Assembly (NCBI GenBank): GCA_041391485.1
Contig: JAWKNY010000001.1
Location: 186,001-250,000, forward strand
Direction of reading: 5' to 3'
DNA length: 64,000 nucleotides
DNA from: JACKAF01 sp041391485
Lineage (GTDB): Bacteria > Bdellovibrionota > FAC87 > UBA2466 > JACKAF01
Shown: positions 34,133 to 42,482 of the stretch, one piece after another
Layout: each line of letters starts with the position of its first letter
Numbering within the stretch: the stretch's first letter is position 1
Program-made: the position numbers and the translations under genes
The notes under the pieces: generated by a model
Database searches by the model: none
Told to the model about the DNA's origin: nothing
The model's input: the letters and a program-made list of their open reading frames with translations, nothing else

Positions 34133-35685
34133 GTGAACGTTTCGAACAGCTCAAGATTTCCTTAGGTGGCTCGCTCGAAGAAAAACTGCGCCTGCTTAGC
34201 CCGAGTTTTCATAGTTACCGTTTACTGAAGAAATCCATCGACGCACGCGGCAAGCAACCCCACTGGGTCTATAGCGTCGAAGTGTTTGGCGAAACCGAAA
34301 CCCCGCCGGACGGGCACGTCGTCATTAAGCCCTACCGCGCTCCTTCGAGCTACAGCCCCCCTATCATCGTGGGCTCTGGCCCTGCGGGCTTATTCGCAGC
34401 ACTCCGCCTCGTGGAACGCGGCATTCGTTGCCGCCTGTTTGAACAGGGCTCCATGGCGCAACAACGCATGCGGGCCATCGCCAAGTATTGGCGCTATGGG
34501 ACGCTCGATCCCGTGGACAACGTCTGTTTTGGTGAAGGGGGTGCTGGGCTCTATTCCGACGGCAAACTCATTACCCGCATTAAGTCACCGCATATCCCCT
34601 ACGTCCTTTCCCGACTCGTAAAGTTCGGAGCACCGGAGGAGATCCTGTATCTCTCTAACCCCCATGTGGGATCGGATCGCATTCGCAAGGTCATCCCGAT
34701 CATCCGGGAGTTCCTTCTTGAAAACGGATGCGAACTTCATTTCAACGCTAAGGTTAAAAGCCTTATCTACGGAAGTGGGCGCGTGAGCGGGATTCAGTTG
34801 GAATCGGGCGAGACCTTTAGCTCCGACCAGGTAATTCTAGCGACCGGTCACTCGGCAACAGACATGCTACTCGATTTGCACCGAAACGGGGTTCACGTGG
34901 AAGGAAAGTCCTTTGCGGTAGGCTTACGCATCGAGCACCCGCAGGCTGATATCAACACCATGCAGTTCGGGCGGTTCGCAAACCACGCAGAGATAGGCCC
35001 CGCCACGTACCGGCTAGCCGATCACGATAAGAAAACCGGTGTTGGGGTTTACACCTTCTGCATGTGCCCAGGTGGGTACGTGATTTCAAGCGGTACCGAA
35101 ACAACGGGCATTGTAAGCAATGGCATGAGCAATTACGCGCGCAATTCCCCGTTTGCCAATGCAGCGGTCGTCGTCTCCATCGACTACGAAAAGCAATTTG
35201 GAAAAGACGTACTCGCCGGCCTCGCCTTCCGTTCGGCTCTAGAAGAGGGGGCGCTGGCCCAGGTGCCTGCCGCCGGTGGCACCCACCACCTCCTGCCCAA
35301 AAACTTTCGGATTTTCTGGAAGGAAAAGCAGGAACGACCCTTCCCAGCTCCAGTCCGTCCAAAGTCGTACCGGGCCGCCTGGACTCCCTACTTCCTAAGT
35401 GGATTTACGAGCGCCTCAAAAGCGGCCTGCACCGTTTTGATCACAGCATGTCCGGGTTTGTGTCTTCTAAAGCCCAACTTCATGGAGTGGAGTCACGCAC
35501 GTCTTGTCCCCTTCGGGTCGTTCGAGACAAAGTCACCTCGAATCTGTGAGCCACTCCGGCCTTTACCTGACTGGCGAAGGGGCAGGTTATGCCGGTGGAT
35601 CACCAGCGCCGCCGTAGATGGCGTGCGCGTTGCCGAAGCCGTCGCCGCCCGCCTTTGCGACGAAGCCTTAGTGTCTGTCACTTAG
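34129..35685 (+). CDS. FAD-dependent dehydrogenase (COG2509-like), frameshifted 3' end
   Basis: NAD(P)/FAD oxidoreductase. PPIIVGSGPAGLFAALRLVERG binds FAD, and VCFGEGGAGLYSDGKLITRI and FCMCPGGYVISSGTETTGIV are typical of the COG2509 group. The frame stays open to 35685 but the right C-terminus is scattered over three frames: after GGTHHL (about 35290) the true reading is PAQKLSDFLEGKAG...PLRVVRDKVTSNL, then SHSGLYLTGEGAGYAGG from about 35549, then ITSAAVDGVRVAEAV from about 35599. Each step needs one added base. The last 18 bases overlap the convergent aldolase. Confidence 0.82.
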   Translation: MSERFEQLKISLGGSLEEKLRLLSPSFHSYRLLKKSIDARGKQPHWVYSVEVFGETETPPDGHVVIKPYRAPSSYSPPIIVGSGPAGLFAALRLVERGIRCRLFEQGSMAQQRMRAIAKYWRYGTLDPVDNVCFGEGGAGLYSDGKLITRIKSPHIPYVLSRLVKFGAPEEILYLSNPHVGSDRIRKVIPIIREFLLENGCELHFNAKVKSLIYGSGRVSGIQLESGETFSSDQVILATGHSATDMLLDLHRNGVHVEGKSFAVGLRIEHPQADINTMQFGRFANHAEIGPATYRLADHDKKTGVGVYTFCMCPGGYVISSGTETTGIVSNGMSNYARNSPFANAAVVVSIDYEKQFGKDVLAGLAFRSALEEGALAQVPAAGGTHHLLPKNFRIFWKEKQERPFPAPVRPKSYRAAWTPYFLSGFTSASKAACTVLITACPGLCLLKPNFMEWSHARLVPFGSFETKSPRICEPLRPLPDWRRGRLCRWITSAAVDGVRVAEAVAARLCDEALVSVT

Positions 35686-36339
35686 ACCCGGCTGTTTGCC
35701 GTAGGTCTTGAATTTTTCCAAAATGAGATCCATCTCCGAATCCGAGAGGTGAACGGGCTCTGCCAACGTCAAAGCTCGCCAGTATTGTGCGGCCAAGGTC
35801 TCGACTTCCACCGCAAGCGCGAGGGCTTTTTTGAGATTGTCGTTCAAACAGATCATCCCATGGTTAGCGATAAGACACGCTTTACGTCCGTCCAGGGCTT
35901 TTAGAATATTATCCGCCAGCTCCTGCGTTCCGAAAGTCGCGTAGGGTGCACAGCGAATATTCTTTCCCCCGCGACGGCCACCATGTAATGAAAAGGTGGG
36001 ATGTCCTTTGTGCAAGCAGGCTAAGGTGGTGCAAAAGGGAGAGTGCGTATGCACAATGGCACCCGCATCGGGGCGGGCCTTATACACGTCCAAGTGAAAA
36101 CGCCACTCACTGGAAGGCAACAGATCCCCTTTGCGCTCCCCGTCCATCCCCATTTCCACTATCTGCTCGGCGCTGGTTTCTTCGTAGGGGACGCCCGATG
36201 GCGTAATCAAAAAGCCGTCCTTCCATCGCACGCTTACGTTTCCGGAAGTCCCTTGGTTAATTCCAAGAGCATTCATGCGCAAACAGGTATCAACCACTTG
36301 CTGGCATAGATCTTTTTGACTGGTACTTGCGACCGACAT
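35668..36339 (-). CDS. Class II aldolase (L-fuculose-phosphate aldolase family)
   Basis: Zinc-dependent aldolase/epimerase fold, 223 residues. INQGTSGNVSVRWKDGFLITPSG binds substrate phosphate; zinc ligands are HTHS (about 97-99) and the His of ANHGM. YATFGTQELADNILKALDGRKA is typical. Between them the expected FHYMVAVAGGKN reads FSLHGGRRGGKN: removing one T from TTTT and adding one G to GGGGG restores the family sequence. So there is a compensating indel pair and the local protein sequence shown by the DNA is probably wrong. Substrate not assigned. Confidence 0.87.
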   Translation of the reverse strand: MSVASTSQKDLCQQVVDTCLRMNALGINQGTSGNVSVRWKDGFLITPSGVPYEETSAEQIVEMGMDGERKGDLLPSSEWRFHLDVYKARPDAGAIVHTHSPFCTTLACLHKGHPTFSLHGGRRGGKNIRCAPYATFGTQELADNILKALDGRKACLIANHGMICLNDNLKKALALAVEVETLAAQYWRALTLAEPVHLSDSEMDLILEKFKTYGKQPGLSDRH

Positions 36340-36387
36340 GACACCCTCTTTTGTATTCCGACCGCTCCTTCGTTGCTGCAGCGGCTC

Positions 36388-36393
36388 TATAAT
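36388..36393 (+). promoter_or_regulatory. TATAAT -10 element upstream of the esterase
   Basis: A perfect TATAAT lies 22 bases before the esterase ATG, but no good -35 is found at 16-18 bases, and no ribosome site is visible after it. The transcript leader would be very short. Confidence 0.3.
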
Positions 36394-36414
36394 GATACTA
36401 GTATTTAACAGCCG

Positions 36415-37353
36415 ATGACGAGCCTATCAAATACAAGTCTTGCAAGCAAAATAGCCAACCAGATGCTTCGTCTGTATTGCCGGCGTAATTTTGTGGCGTC
36501 CAATTCGATAGAAACCGCGCGCAAGAACATGAACCGAATTGCCGCCGTTCGTTCGGCCCTGTTGCACAAGAAGTTTCCGCGGGCGAAGTTCGAGCCAATT
36601 GAACTAGGATCGGTGTCCGGCGAGAAAATTCATGTGGAGGGCAAAACCCAGCCGGGGTGCCTGCTCTACTTTCACGGGGGCGGCTACTTTATGGGCTCGG
36701 TCGCGACCCACCGTGGGTTCGGTTTAAGACTCGCCTTCCGCAGCCAACGGCCGGTTTACCTCGTCGAATACCGCCTGGCACCGGAAAACCCATACCCGGC
36801 CGCTCTGGAAGACGCTCTGGCTAGTTACCAAGCGCTTTGCAAACTCTACCCGGCGAAATCGATTCTGCTGGGGGGAGACTCTGCGGGCGGTGGTTTGGCC
36901 TTAGCCCTGTTGCTAAAGCTCAAAGAGACGGGTGGCGACTTTCCCGCTGGAGCCTTCTGTCTCTCACCCTGGACAGATCTTTCCTGCAGCGAAGAGTCTC
37001 ACCGTTTCAATGCGAAGCACGACTACATGTTTCAACCCGAGCATTTTGAGCAGTGGGCTCCCCTGTACGTGGGAAAAGAAAGCCCAACCAACCCTTTTAT
37101 TTCCCCGCTTTTTGGCGATCCGACGGGGCTACCGCCGATTTTCATTCAGGTCGGCGCGCATGAGATGTTGTTGGATGACTCGCGGAGCTTTGCCAGGCGG
37201 GCCCGGGAGGCGGGTGTCGAAACCGAGTTGGAAGTCTGGGACGGCATGCAACACGTCTGGCAAATTGCACTTCCCCACCTTCCTGAGAGTAAGAAGGCCG
37301 TGCAAAAGATTACCGCTTTCATCGAAAAGCAGCTGACGGGGAACGGCTCCTAG
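36415..37353 (+). CDS. Alpha/beta hydrolase, hormone-sensitive-lipase (GDXG) family esterase
   Basis: Carboxylesterase-type hydrolase. The oxyanion motif YFHGGGYFMGS is at about residue 86, the nucleophile is Ser156 in GGDSAGGGLALAL, and acid and His candidates lie in the C-terminal DDSRSFARRA and GMQHVWQ. VEYRLAPENPYPAALEDAL is the conserved cap/core segment. No signal peptide, so cytoplasmic. It is divergent from the aldolase gene. Natural ester substrate unknown. Confidence 0.92.
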   Translation: MTSLSNTSLASKIANQMLRLYCRRNFVASNSIETARKNMNRIAAVRSALLHKKFPRAKFEPIELGSVSGEKIHVEGKTQPGCLLYFHGGGYFMGSVATHRGFGLRLAFRSQRPVYLVEYRLAPENPYPAALEDALASYQALCKLYPAKSILLGGDSAGGGLALALLLKLKETGGDFPAGAFCLSPWTDLSCSEESHRFNAKHDYMFQPEHFEQWAPLYVGKESPTNPFISPLFGDPTGLPPIFIQVGAHEMLLDDSRSFARRAREAGVETELEVWDGMQHVWQIALPHLPESKKAVQKITAFIEKQLTGNGS

Positions 37354-37498
37354 GCCTTTCAACTGCCCCAAATTGTCACAAAAATATCACCGTGTTGGGG
37401 TGATCCACGCCTGTATTCCATTGGCATTCATCGTGCATTTCCGACGACGGTGCCGGCGCCCGCGTTGGAAAGCCGGTTAACGATTGAGGAGCTATGTA

Positions 37499-38167
37499 AT
37501 GGTTCGCCTGCTGACAGTGACGTTTTTGATTTTGATCCTTCAACTTATCCCAAACACAGTATTCGCCGCTGATGCGAACAATAAAGCCGAAGAAGTCGTT
37601 GCGCTTAAAGACGAAATGCTAAAAACGCGCGACAATCGAGTCCTTTATCTCTCGCAATTCAAATCGCGGTTCGGCAAGGACATCGCGTCGGCCACCATTC
37701 ACCGTGGGATGGACGTAGATGCGAAACAACACCCTCACATCGCGTGGATCGTGATCAACTTTAAAGACGGTTCCAGCGTGATGGTTGTCGCCAACATGGG
37801 CAGCCAGACCATCGATCAGGTCGTTACGCTGACGGCCGCCGAAAAGAAAGAAATTGAAGGCTACACGCCGGTACCGAATGGAAACCAGATTAAGCCAGAG
37901 AAGAAAAAGGCGACTGCCCACGCCGTTAAAGATCCCAACCGCCTTTTGGACGTAATGGCCCAGTACCGAATCAATATGAGTTCGGTCAGTGCACTCGACA
38001 GCGGCAAACTCACGGTTGGAAGCCTGGAATACGTTCCCAACGTTAACCACCCAGCCAGCCCGGTTGCCCCGAGAAGCAACCCGCAAACGCACAACAGCTT
38101 TAGAGATCGCATCCAGCAGCAGGGAGGACGCCCGACAGCGCCTCAGCCCCGCACGCCGCGAAATTAG
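37499..38167 (+). CDS. Secreted protein of unknown function
   Basis: A 222-residue protein with a signal peptide (MVRLLTVTFLILILQLIPNTVFA). The ATG at 37499 is chosen because GAGGAG lies 8 bases upstream. The mature part has a small alpha/beta-looking region (ATIHRGMDVDAKQHPHIAWI, GSSVMVVANMGSQTIDQVV) and a Pro/Gln/Arg-rich disordered tail. I recognise no family. A very strong terminator follows 27 bases after the stop, so it is a single-gene transcript or the end of one. Confidence 0.7.
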   Translation: MVRLLTVTFLILILQLIPNTVFAADANNKAEEVVALKDEMLKTRDNRVLYLSQFKSRFGKDIASATIHRGMDVDAKQHPHIAWIVINFKDGSSVMVVANMGSQTIDQVVTLTAAEKKEIEGYTPVPNGNQIKPEKKKATAHAVKDPNRLLDVMAQYRINMSSVSALDSGKLTVGSLEYVPNVNHPASPVAPRSNPQTHNSFRDRIQQQGGRPTAPQPRTPRN

Positions 38168-38194
38168 TTTCGAGCCACCTTTCGTTGGTGCTTT

Positions 38195-38258
38195 GAAAGA
38201 CGCCTTGTCAGTTGTCGCCTACACAGGCGATCGCGAACAAGGCGTCTTTCGTTTTTTT
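38195..38258 (+). terminator. Strong intrinsic terminator with nested hairpin
   Basis: GAAAGACGCCTTGT and ACAAGGCGTCTTTC form a 14-bp perfect stem followed by GTTTTTTT. Inside the loop a second small hairpin (TCGCCT/AGGCGA) is possible, giving a branched structure. Confidence 0.93.
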
Positions 38259-38413
38259 CGACAGCACATTGCATCACTTTCCTAAAAACAGCTCTAAAAC
38301 CTAACAGAAGCCACTTTTAGGCAGTTTCGCGTTTCAATTCCTTTGCATCTTGATCACTTCAGTTGTAGAAATACCCTGTTCATTTGCATTATTGCATTTT
38401 CTTGGAGGAATTC

Positions 38414-38623
38414 ATGGCGAAGAAAAAAGCCGGTGGTAAGAAACTTGAGTCTCTAGTGGTTGGCAGCAAAGCCAAAGCCGTTCTGAAAAAGGCCAAATGC
38501 AACGTCGCAGGCGACGCGTTTGAAGGGCTAAACAACGTAGTCTATTGGTACCTTGAACAAGCCGCTAACCGCGCTAAAGCCAACGGCCGCAAGACCGTCC
38601 GCGCGCACGATTTCGTAGTCTAA
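38414..38623 (+). CDS. Bacterial histone-fold DNA-binding protein (copy 2)
   Basis: A 69-residue paralogue of the histone at 10799. A shorter basic tail (MAKKKAGGKK) precedes SKAKAVLKKAKCN (helix 1), GDAFEGLNNVVYWYLEQAA (central helix) and NRAKANGRKTVRAHDFVV (loop and helix 3). The block NRAKANGRKT is identical in both copies, while the central helix differs strongly: this copy has VVYWYLEQ where copy 1 has VQGLITQG, at the dimer-core face. The start is fixed by TTGGAGG 5 bases upstream. A terminator follows directly. The two proteins could form hetero- or homodimers. Confidence 0.92.
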   Translation: MAKKKAGGKKLESLVVGSKAKAVLKKAKCNVAGDAFEGLNNVVYWYLEQAANRAKANGRKTVRAHDFVV

Positions 38624-38637
38624 GCTATTAGACGATC

Positions 38638-38673
38638 AAAGGCCCAAGTGCTCACGCCCTTGGGCTTTTTTTT
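38638..38673 (+). terminator. Intrinsic terminator of histone gene 2
   Basis: GCCCAAG/CTTGGGC stem with a 10-base loop and a run of eight T. It separates the histone from the convergent exonuclease gene, whose stop is at 38675. Confidence 0.9.
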
Positions 38674-38674
38674 C

Positions 38675-39568
38675 TTACTGCATCTTAAAATTGTCAGTCA
38701 GCGGAATGGTCTCCAGCTTTCCGCCGAATCGCCCCCCATAGACCCTATTCGTTAGCCATTCTTTTTCGGAGGCCTCTTCTTCCTGGTAAATGGCCTTGCT
38801 CCAGTAACGACGTTGAGGATCCCAACGGTAGCCACGTTGGCGAAGAATGTCCTTTGTTTCAAAAGGCGAGTTCGCAGCGATTACATTGACTCGCGGCCTG
38901 ACGGCATTCTCCAATAGCTCTTTCAGGTACGGCACGTCCGTCTCGGGCGCTGGTAATGATAATAGGTAGAGCAACGCTTCCACATCGTGCAAAGCGCGGT
39001 GCGAATCCGTGAAAAACCCGTGGTAGATATTTAGGACTTCGAGCTTTCGAGTATTAAAGCCCTTCGCATGCCAGTCCACTTGCGAACAAGAGCACGCCCA
39101 AAGCTTTTCCTTGGAGAGCGCCAAGGATCGATCCAGGAAAGCACGGTCAAAACCAGCGTTGTGCGCCACGATCATCTCGGCGCGCTCAAAGTACGCACTC
39201 ACCTGACCCCAGTCGATCTGCTGGCCACGGACGGCATCGTTGGTAATTCCGGTAAGGCGCTCAATCTCGCTGGAAATCTCCATCCCTGGATCCTGGAGAG
39301 CCGCATACGCCTCGTCCAAGGAAAGCATCTCGCCCGTTTCTCGGTGAAAGCGAAACTGTTGCAAACCAATTTCAATAATCTGGTCTTCACCGGGACGAAG
39401 GCCGGTCGTTTCAACATCCAAGCCAAGTCCAATTCCCACCTGTGAGGCATTTGCTTCCAACCAGGCAGCGTCGACGTAAGCGGGCACGTTGACCTCTCCC
39501 CCATAGCGCCGAAGCGTAATGCTTTTGCCGTCGGGCGCCATCCCTAGCCAACGAAACTTCACACCCAT
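38675..39568 (-). CDS. DEDDh-family 3'-5' exonuclease (DnaQ-like)
   Basis: Exonuclease domain with the four acidic residues and His visible: GLDVETTGLRPGEDQIIEIG (Asp, Glu), AHNAGFDRAFLDRSL (Asp) and HRALHDVEALLYLL (His, Asp). The C-terminal part has NSPFETKDILRQRGYRWDP and RYWSKAI, a small domain often appended to such exonucleases. The start MGVKFRWLGM at 39568 is preferred because AAGGAGG precedes it; the frame is open to 39658. It could act in repair or RNA turnover. Confidence 0.87.
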   Translation of the reverse strand: MGVKFRWLGMAPDGKSITLRRYGGEVNVPAYVDAAWLEANASQVGIGLGLDVETTGLRPGEDQIIEIGLQQFRFHRETGEMLSLDEAYAALQDPGMEISSEIERLTGITNDAVRGQQIDWGQVSAYFERAEMIVAHNAGFDRAFLDRSLALSKEKLWACSCSQVDWHAKGFNTRKLEVLNIYHGFFTDSHRALHDVEALLYLLSLPAPETDVPYLKELLENAVRPRVNVIAANSPFETKDILRQRGYRWDPQRRYWSKAIYQEEEASEKEWLTNRVYGGRFGGKLETIPLTDNFKMQ

Positions 39569-39677
39569 CTTTCCTCCTTGAGGCACCCATGGTACCGGAT
39601 GGCTCCCACAAGCCCAAGGTACTTTTTTGCCAGATCCGAGATTTGACCATTCCTCCATTTTGGTCCACAGTGAGGAC

Positions 39678-40457
39678 GTGAAAAGGCTCGTGGTAACGGG
39701 GCTACCCTGCCCCCCAGAAGCTTGGGAGAGCTGGCTAGGCCAAGATCAAAACAAACTCGACCAACGCATACTTTCTCTTTTTGAAGTTTTCGAGAACACT
39801 CAATCTTCCGATCTGCGCGAGATTTCCAAATATGTTGAATCCCAGATCGATGCCTTCGAACCCGATTCGATCGTGTGTCACGGCTTCGGCGTTTCGATGA
39901 CCCTACTCAGCCTGATGCGACTCCATCGATTCGGTCGCTATCTCAACCCGTCCCTGACTCTTTTCAACGGGGCTTTACGAGGCGTGAGTTTGCGCAAAGC
40001 CAATCACCCGCTTCGGATTCAATGGATCCCTTACAAAAGAGCCGCTGCCGAAATCGCGCAGCATGGCGGGCAGGTGGATTTTAGATTGCGCCCGCACATG
40101 GGAAGAATCCGCGCCATGTACCGCTATATTGTTATGTTCAACCTGGTTGAGGGAATCGCCTCACGTTTGCAGCTCGAAAAAATGGTGGGGGTTTCTTCCA
40201 CCCCGGCACTAAAAATGCCAATACAGCTAATCGTCTCTCCGGATGACCCTTACATCCCTTATGATGCGATCCAGCAACTTCGAATGGACTTCCGCATCAA
40301 AACCTATCATGAGGTCCCTTATGGGCATTTCCCGTACTCGATCTCTCCCGATAAAGTACTGCCGATCTTAGAGAAGTTTGAACGGCAACACGCAGCTAGC
40401 AAGATCGAATCCCCCTCCCTTAACTCAGCCGTTCGTTCCTCCGAACAGCTAATGTAG
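39678..40457 (+). CDS. Alpha/beta hydrolase-like protein
   Basis: The frame contains a serine-elbow-like segment IVCHGFGVSMTLLSLMRL and a late acid/His pair (LIVSPDDPYIPYDAI and VPYGHFPYS), consistent with an alpha/beta hydrolase fold. GTG 39678, with GAGG just upstream, is preferred; the frame is open to ATG 39627. That choice leaves about 110 bases to the divergent exonuclease start. Substrate unknown. Confidence 0.7.
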   Translation: MKRLVVTGLPCPPEAWESWLGQDQNKLDQRILSLFEVFENTQSSDLREISKYVESQIDAFEPDSIVCHGFGVSMTLLSLMRLHRFGRYLNPSLTLFNGALRGVSLRKANHPLRIQWIPYKRAAAEIAQHGGQVDFRLRPHMGRIRAMYRYIVMFNLVEGIASRLQLEKMVGVSSTPALKMPIQLIVSPDDPYIPYDAIQQLRMDFRIKTYHEVPYGHFPYSISPDKVLPILEKFERQHAASKIESPSLNSAVRSSEQLM

Positions 40458-40488
40458 GCTCTTAACCTCCCAACCACCTTTCTCGAAT

Positions 40489-41025
40489 ATGTTGCGTAGC
40501 ATCGCAGAAAAGCGTTACCACCATGCTTATATTGATGGCCTGCGGGGCATTGCCATCTTATTGGTGGTTATCCAGCACACCTACCGGGCCCTCTACGTAC
40601 AGCTAGAGACTCCGATGGCCTTCCCGTTTCTCGGTGGCTTTCTCACCACAGGTGGCCTGGGGGTTCCCCTCTTTTTCATTGTTAGCGCGTTCACTCTTTT
40701 TGGATCCTCACAAAAGCGGTGGGAAGTCGAAAAACACCCAGTCCGAAATTTCTACCTGCGACGCTTTTTCCGGATCTTCCCCCTTTGGGGCTTTGCGGTG
40801 CTGCTCTATGGCGGTCTGCAAGGGCGTTCGCTCCAAACGCTTTGGCTAAATTTCAGCATGTGGTTTGGTTTTCTCCGCTACCACACAGGGCTTGAAGTCG
40901 TGCACGTCCAATGGTCCTTATTCGTCGAAGAAGCCTTCTACCTGTTTCTCCCTCTGGTTTTTACGTTCATCCGAACCGCAAGAAATGCGTTCTACTTTTT
41001 CTCATCACCTTCGCCGGTGGAATGA
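40489..41025 (+). CDS. 5' fragment of acyltransferase 3 family membrane protein
   Basis: First part of an integral-membrane acyltransferase of the OafA/OatA type, which O-acylates polysaccharide or peptidoglycan. RYHHAYIDGLRGIAILLVVIQHTYRAL contains the catalytic-type His after the DGLRG motif, and NFYLRRFFRIFPLWGFAVLL is the typical R/K-x-x-R-I-x-P segment. The reading is correct up to about 40980 (IRTARNA), where one missing base moves it to the next frame. The C-terminal residues of this open frame are therefore not real. Confidence 0.75.
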   Translation: MLRSIAEKRYHHAYIDGLRGIAILLVVIQHTYRALYVQLETPMAFPFLGGFLTTGGLGVPLFFIVSAFTLFGSSQKRWEVEKHPVRNFYLRRFFRIFPLWGFAVLLYGGLQGRSLQTLWLNFSMWFGFLRYHTGLEVVHVQWSLFVEEAFYLFLPLVFTFIRTARNAFYFFSSPSPVE

Positions 41026-41477
41026 TTTGGCTGCAGTATGCGGCCTCATGGGGAGTGCCCACGTCCAACCACTTCATTGAGATGTTTCCGCTTACCCATT
41101 GGTACTGCTTTGCCATCGGAATTGGCCTGCAGTTTTGGCAGCGAACCGGGCAGATACTTGACTCTAAGGAATGGGGAACGGCGCTGGACGTCGCAGCGGT
41201 CGTCCTTTTTCTGAGTCTTTGCCGACAGCCCTTTCCTTACAACACCGGGGCGGTGGCGATTATTTTCCTGGCGGCTATGCACAGCACCTCTTGGATCGGG
41301 CGAATTTCCAGGACGCGCCTTTTCCGTTCTCTGGGTATTGCTTGCTACTCCATCTATTTAACTCACCCGCTATTGATAAAACTTCTCACCCCTATTGCCA
41401 CCAAGTGGATCAGACAAAGCGCCCTCTCCGGACTCCCCTTTGAAGTAGTCTACGCCGTCTGGCTACCACTCTTTTAG
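40980..41477 (+). CDS. 3' fragment of the acyltransferase 3 protein
   Basis: Continues the previous entry as NRKKCVLLFLITFAGGMIW, with several membrane helices (LDVAAVVLFLSL, GAVAIIFLAAMHS) and the terminal family motif SLGIACYSIYLTHPLLIKLL. A second missing base in the T run at about 41473 hides the real end: the neighbouring frame gives LAISLGLAVVTFNLIEKPS and stops at 41587. The repaired protein is about 366 residues. Its last bases overlap the convergent EamA gene end. Confidence 0.7.
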   Translation, partial: KKCVLLFLITFAGGMIWLQYAASWGVPTSNHFIEMFPLTHWYCFAIGIGLQFWQRTGQILDSKEWGTALDVAAVVLFLSLCRQPFPYNTGAVAIIFLAAMHSTSWIGRISRTRLFRSLGIACYSIYLTHPLLIKLLTPIATKWIRQSALSGLPFEVVYAVWLPLF

Positions 41478-41577
41478 CTATTAGTTTGGGGCTGGCTGTC
41501 GTCACCTTCAACCTCATCGAAAAGCCCTCAGTACGGCTCGGCAAAAGTGCATCCAGTGGCTGGACCAAAGAAAGATC

Positions 41578-41979
41578 CTACGTGTAGCGAAAGCGGGTGC
41601 TCAGTAATACCCCCGCGATGATGAGAAATATCCCGAACAGAGACATCAAAGGGATTGTTTCTTGAAACAACACCCACCTGAGAATCATGGCGTAAACCGT
41701 CCCCAAGTAGCGAAAAATGGAGACGGTAGCCGCTTTCTCCGTCTGGAACGCTTTGGTTAGAAAAATCTGCGCAAAAGTCACGACGACACCAATACTGAGA
41801 AGCATGCCCCACTCCCCGGGGTAGGGGCCTTCCAATGGGTTAAGGTGTACGGACCTACGAGCGGGACCGTTACGAGAGGAAAGTAAAACACCACAACGAG
41901 AGCGGTATCCGACTCCCGCAGCTTCCGCACCAAAGTATAGGCCATCCCCGCACAGGCCGCCGAGAGCACTCCCCAACAA
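41578..41979 (-). CDS. 3' fragment of EamA/DMT permease
   Basis: Genuine coding only from about 41845 downward: YPGEWGMLLSIGVVVTFAQI, TKAFQTEKAATVSIFRYLGT and the last helices to RFRYT. It joins the 42410 fragment after THWKAP at a C/G-rich homopolymer (CCCCGGGGAGTGGGG) with one missing base. Confidence 0.65.
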   Translation of the reverse strand: MLGSALGGLCGDGLYFGAEAAGVGYRSRCGVLLSSRNGPARRSVHLNPLEGPYPGEWGMLLSIGVVVTFAQIFLTKAFQTEKAATVSIFRYLGTVYAMILRWVLFQETIPLMSLFGIFLIIAGVLLSTRFRYT

Positions 41980-42410
41980 ACGACCTCTAAAGACACCCTC
42001 GGGTCAAAGCCCTTAATGACCACAACGCCCAACATCGCTAGAGCAAAGCAGCCAATTTGCATCGGGTGCAAACGCTCTTTAAGAAAAATGGCCGCAAAGA
42101 CTGCGGTAAATACCGGCGATAAGTACTGAATGGTCACGGCCGTGGCAAGCGGTGCCACCTGCAGCGTATAGAAAAAACTTAAGAGGGCTCCCGTACCGAA
42201 GAGTCCACGTAACAACAGGAGCACCTTGTGGTTGCCCCACGGCCTCACGCCCAACCGGAGTAAGGAGACAAGACAAATCACTCCCGAAACCAGCGATCGG
42301 AAAAACACGATTTCGTGCACAGGAATCCCCGAAAGGGATTTGACCAGCACCGACATGATGGAAAAAAAGACGGAGGCGGCCAGAATATAGCGAATGCCAA
42401 CAGGTATCAT
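41778..42410 (-). CDS. 5' fragment of EamA/DMT family permease
   Basis: Drug/metabolite-transporter superfamily exporter with two EamA repeats. The first repeat is complete: IRYILAASVFFSIMSVLVK, VHEIVFFRSLVSGVICL, PLATAVTIQYLSPVFTAVFA and KERLHPMQIGCFALAMLGV. The second begins at LEVVCWGVLSAACAGMAYTLVRKL. The ATG at 42410 is preferred to an upstream GTG whose codons lie in the T run of the preceding gene's terminator. The repaired protein is about 280 residues. Substrate unknown. Confidence 0.75.
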   Translation of the reverse strand: MIPVGIRYILAASVFFSIMSVLVKSLSGIPVHEIVFFRSLVSGVICLVSLLRLGVRPWGNHKVLLLLRGLFGTGALLSFFYTLQVAPLATAVTIQYLSPVFTAVFAAIFLKERLHPMQIGCFALAMLGVVVIKGFDPRVSLEVVCWGVLSAACAGMAYTLVRKLRESDTALVVVFYFPLVTVPLVGPYTLTHWKAPTPGSGACFSVLVSS

Positions 42411-42453
42411 GAAAAAAAACACGGCCTTAGTTTGGGATTCAAACTAAGGCCGC
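42411..42453 (-). terminator. Intrinsic terminator of the subtilase gene
   Basis: Read on the minus strand: GGCCTTAGTTT, loop, AAACTAAGGCC, then GTGTTTTTTTT. It lies between the subtilase stop and the EamA start, whose ATG directly follows the T run. Confidence 0.9.
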
Positions 42454-42482
42454 GTCGAGATGATGTAAAGCGCTACTTTGGA

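Noticed and set aside
38195..38258. Long perfect hairpin as a small RNA or mobile-element end
   Set aside because: The T run directly after the stem and its place after a stop codon fit an intrinsic terminator.
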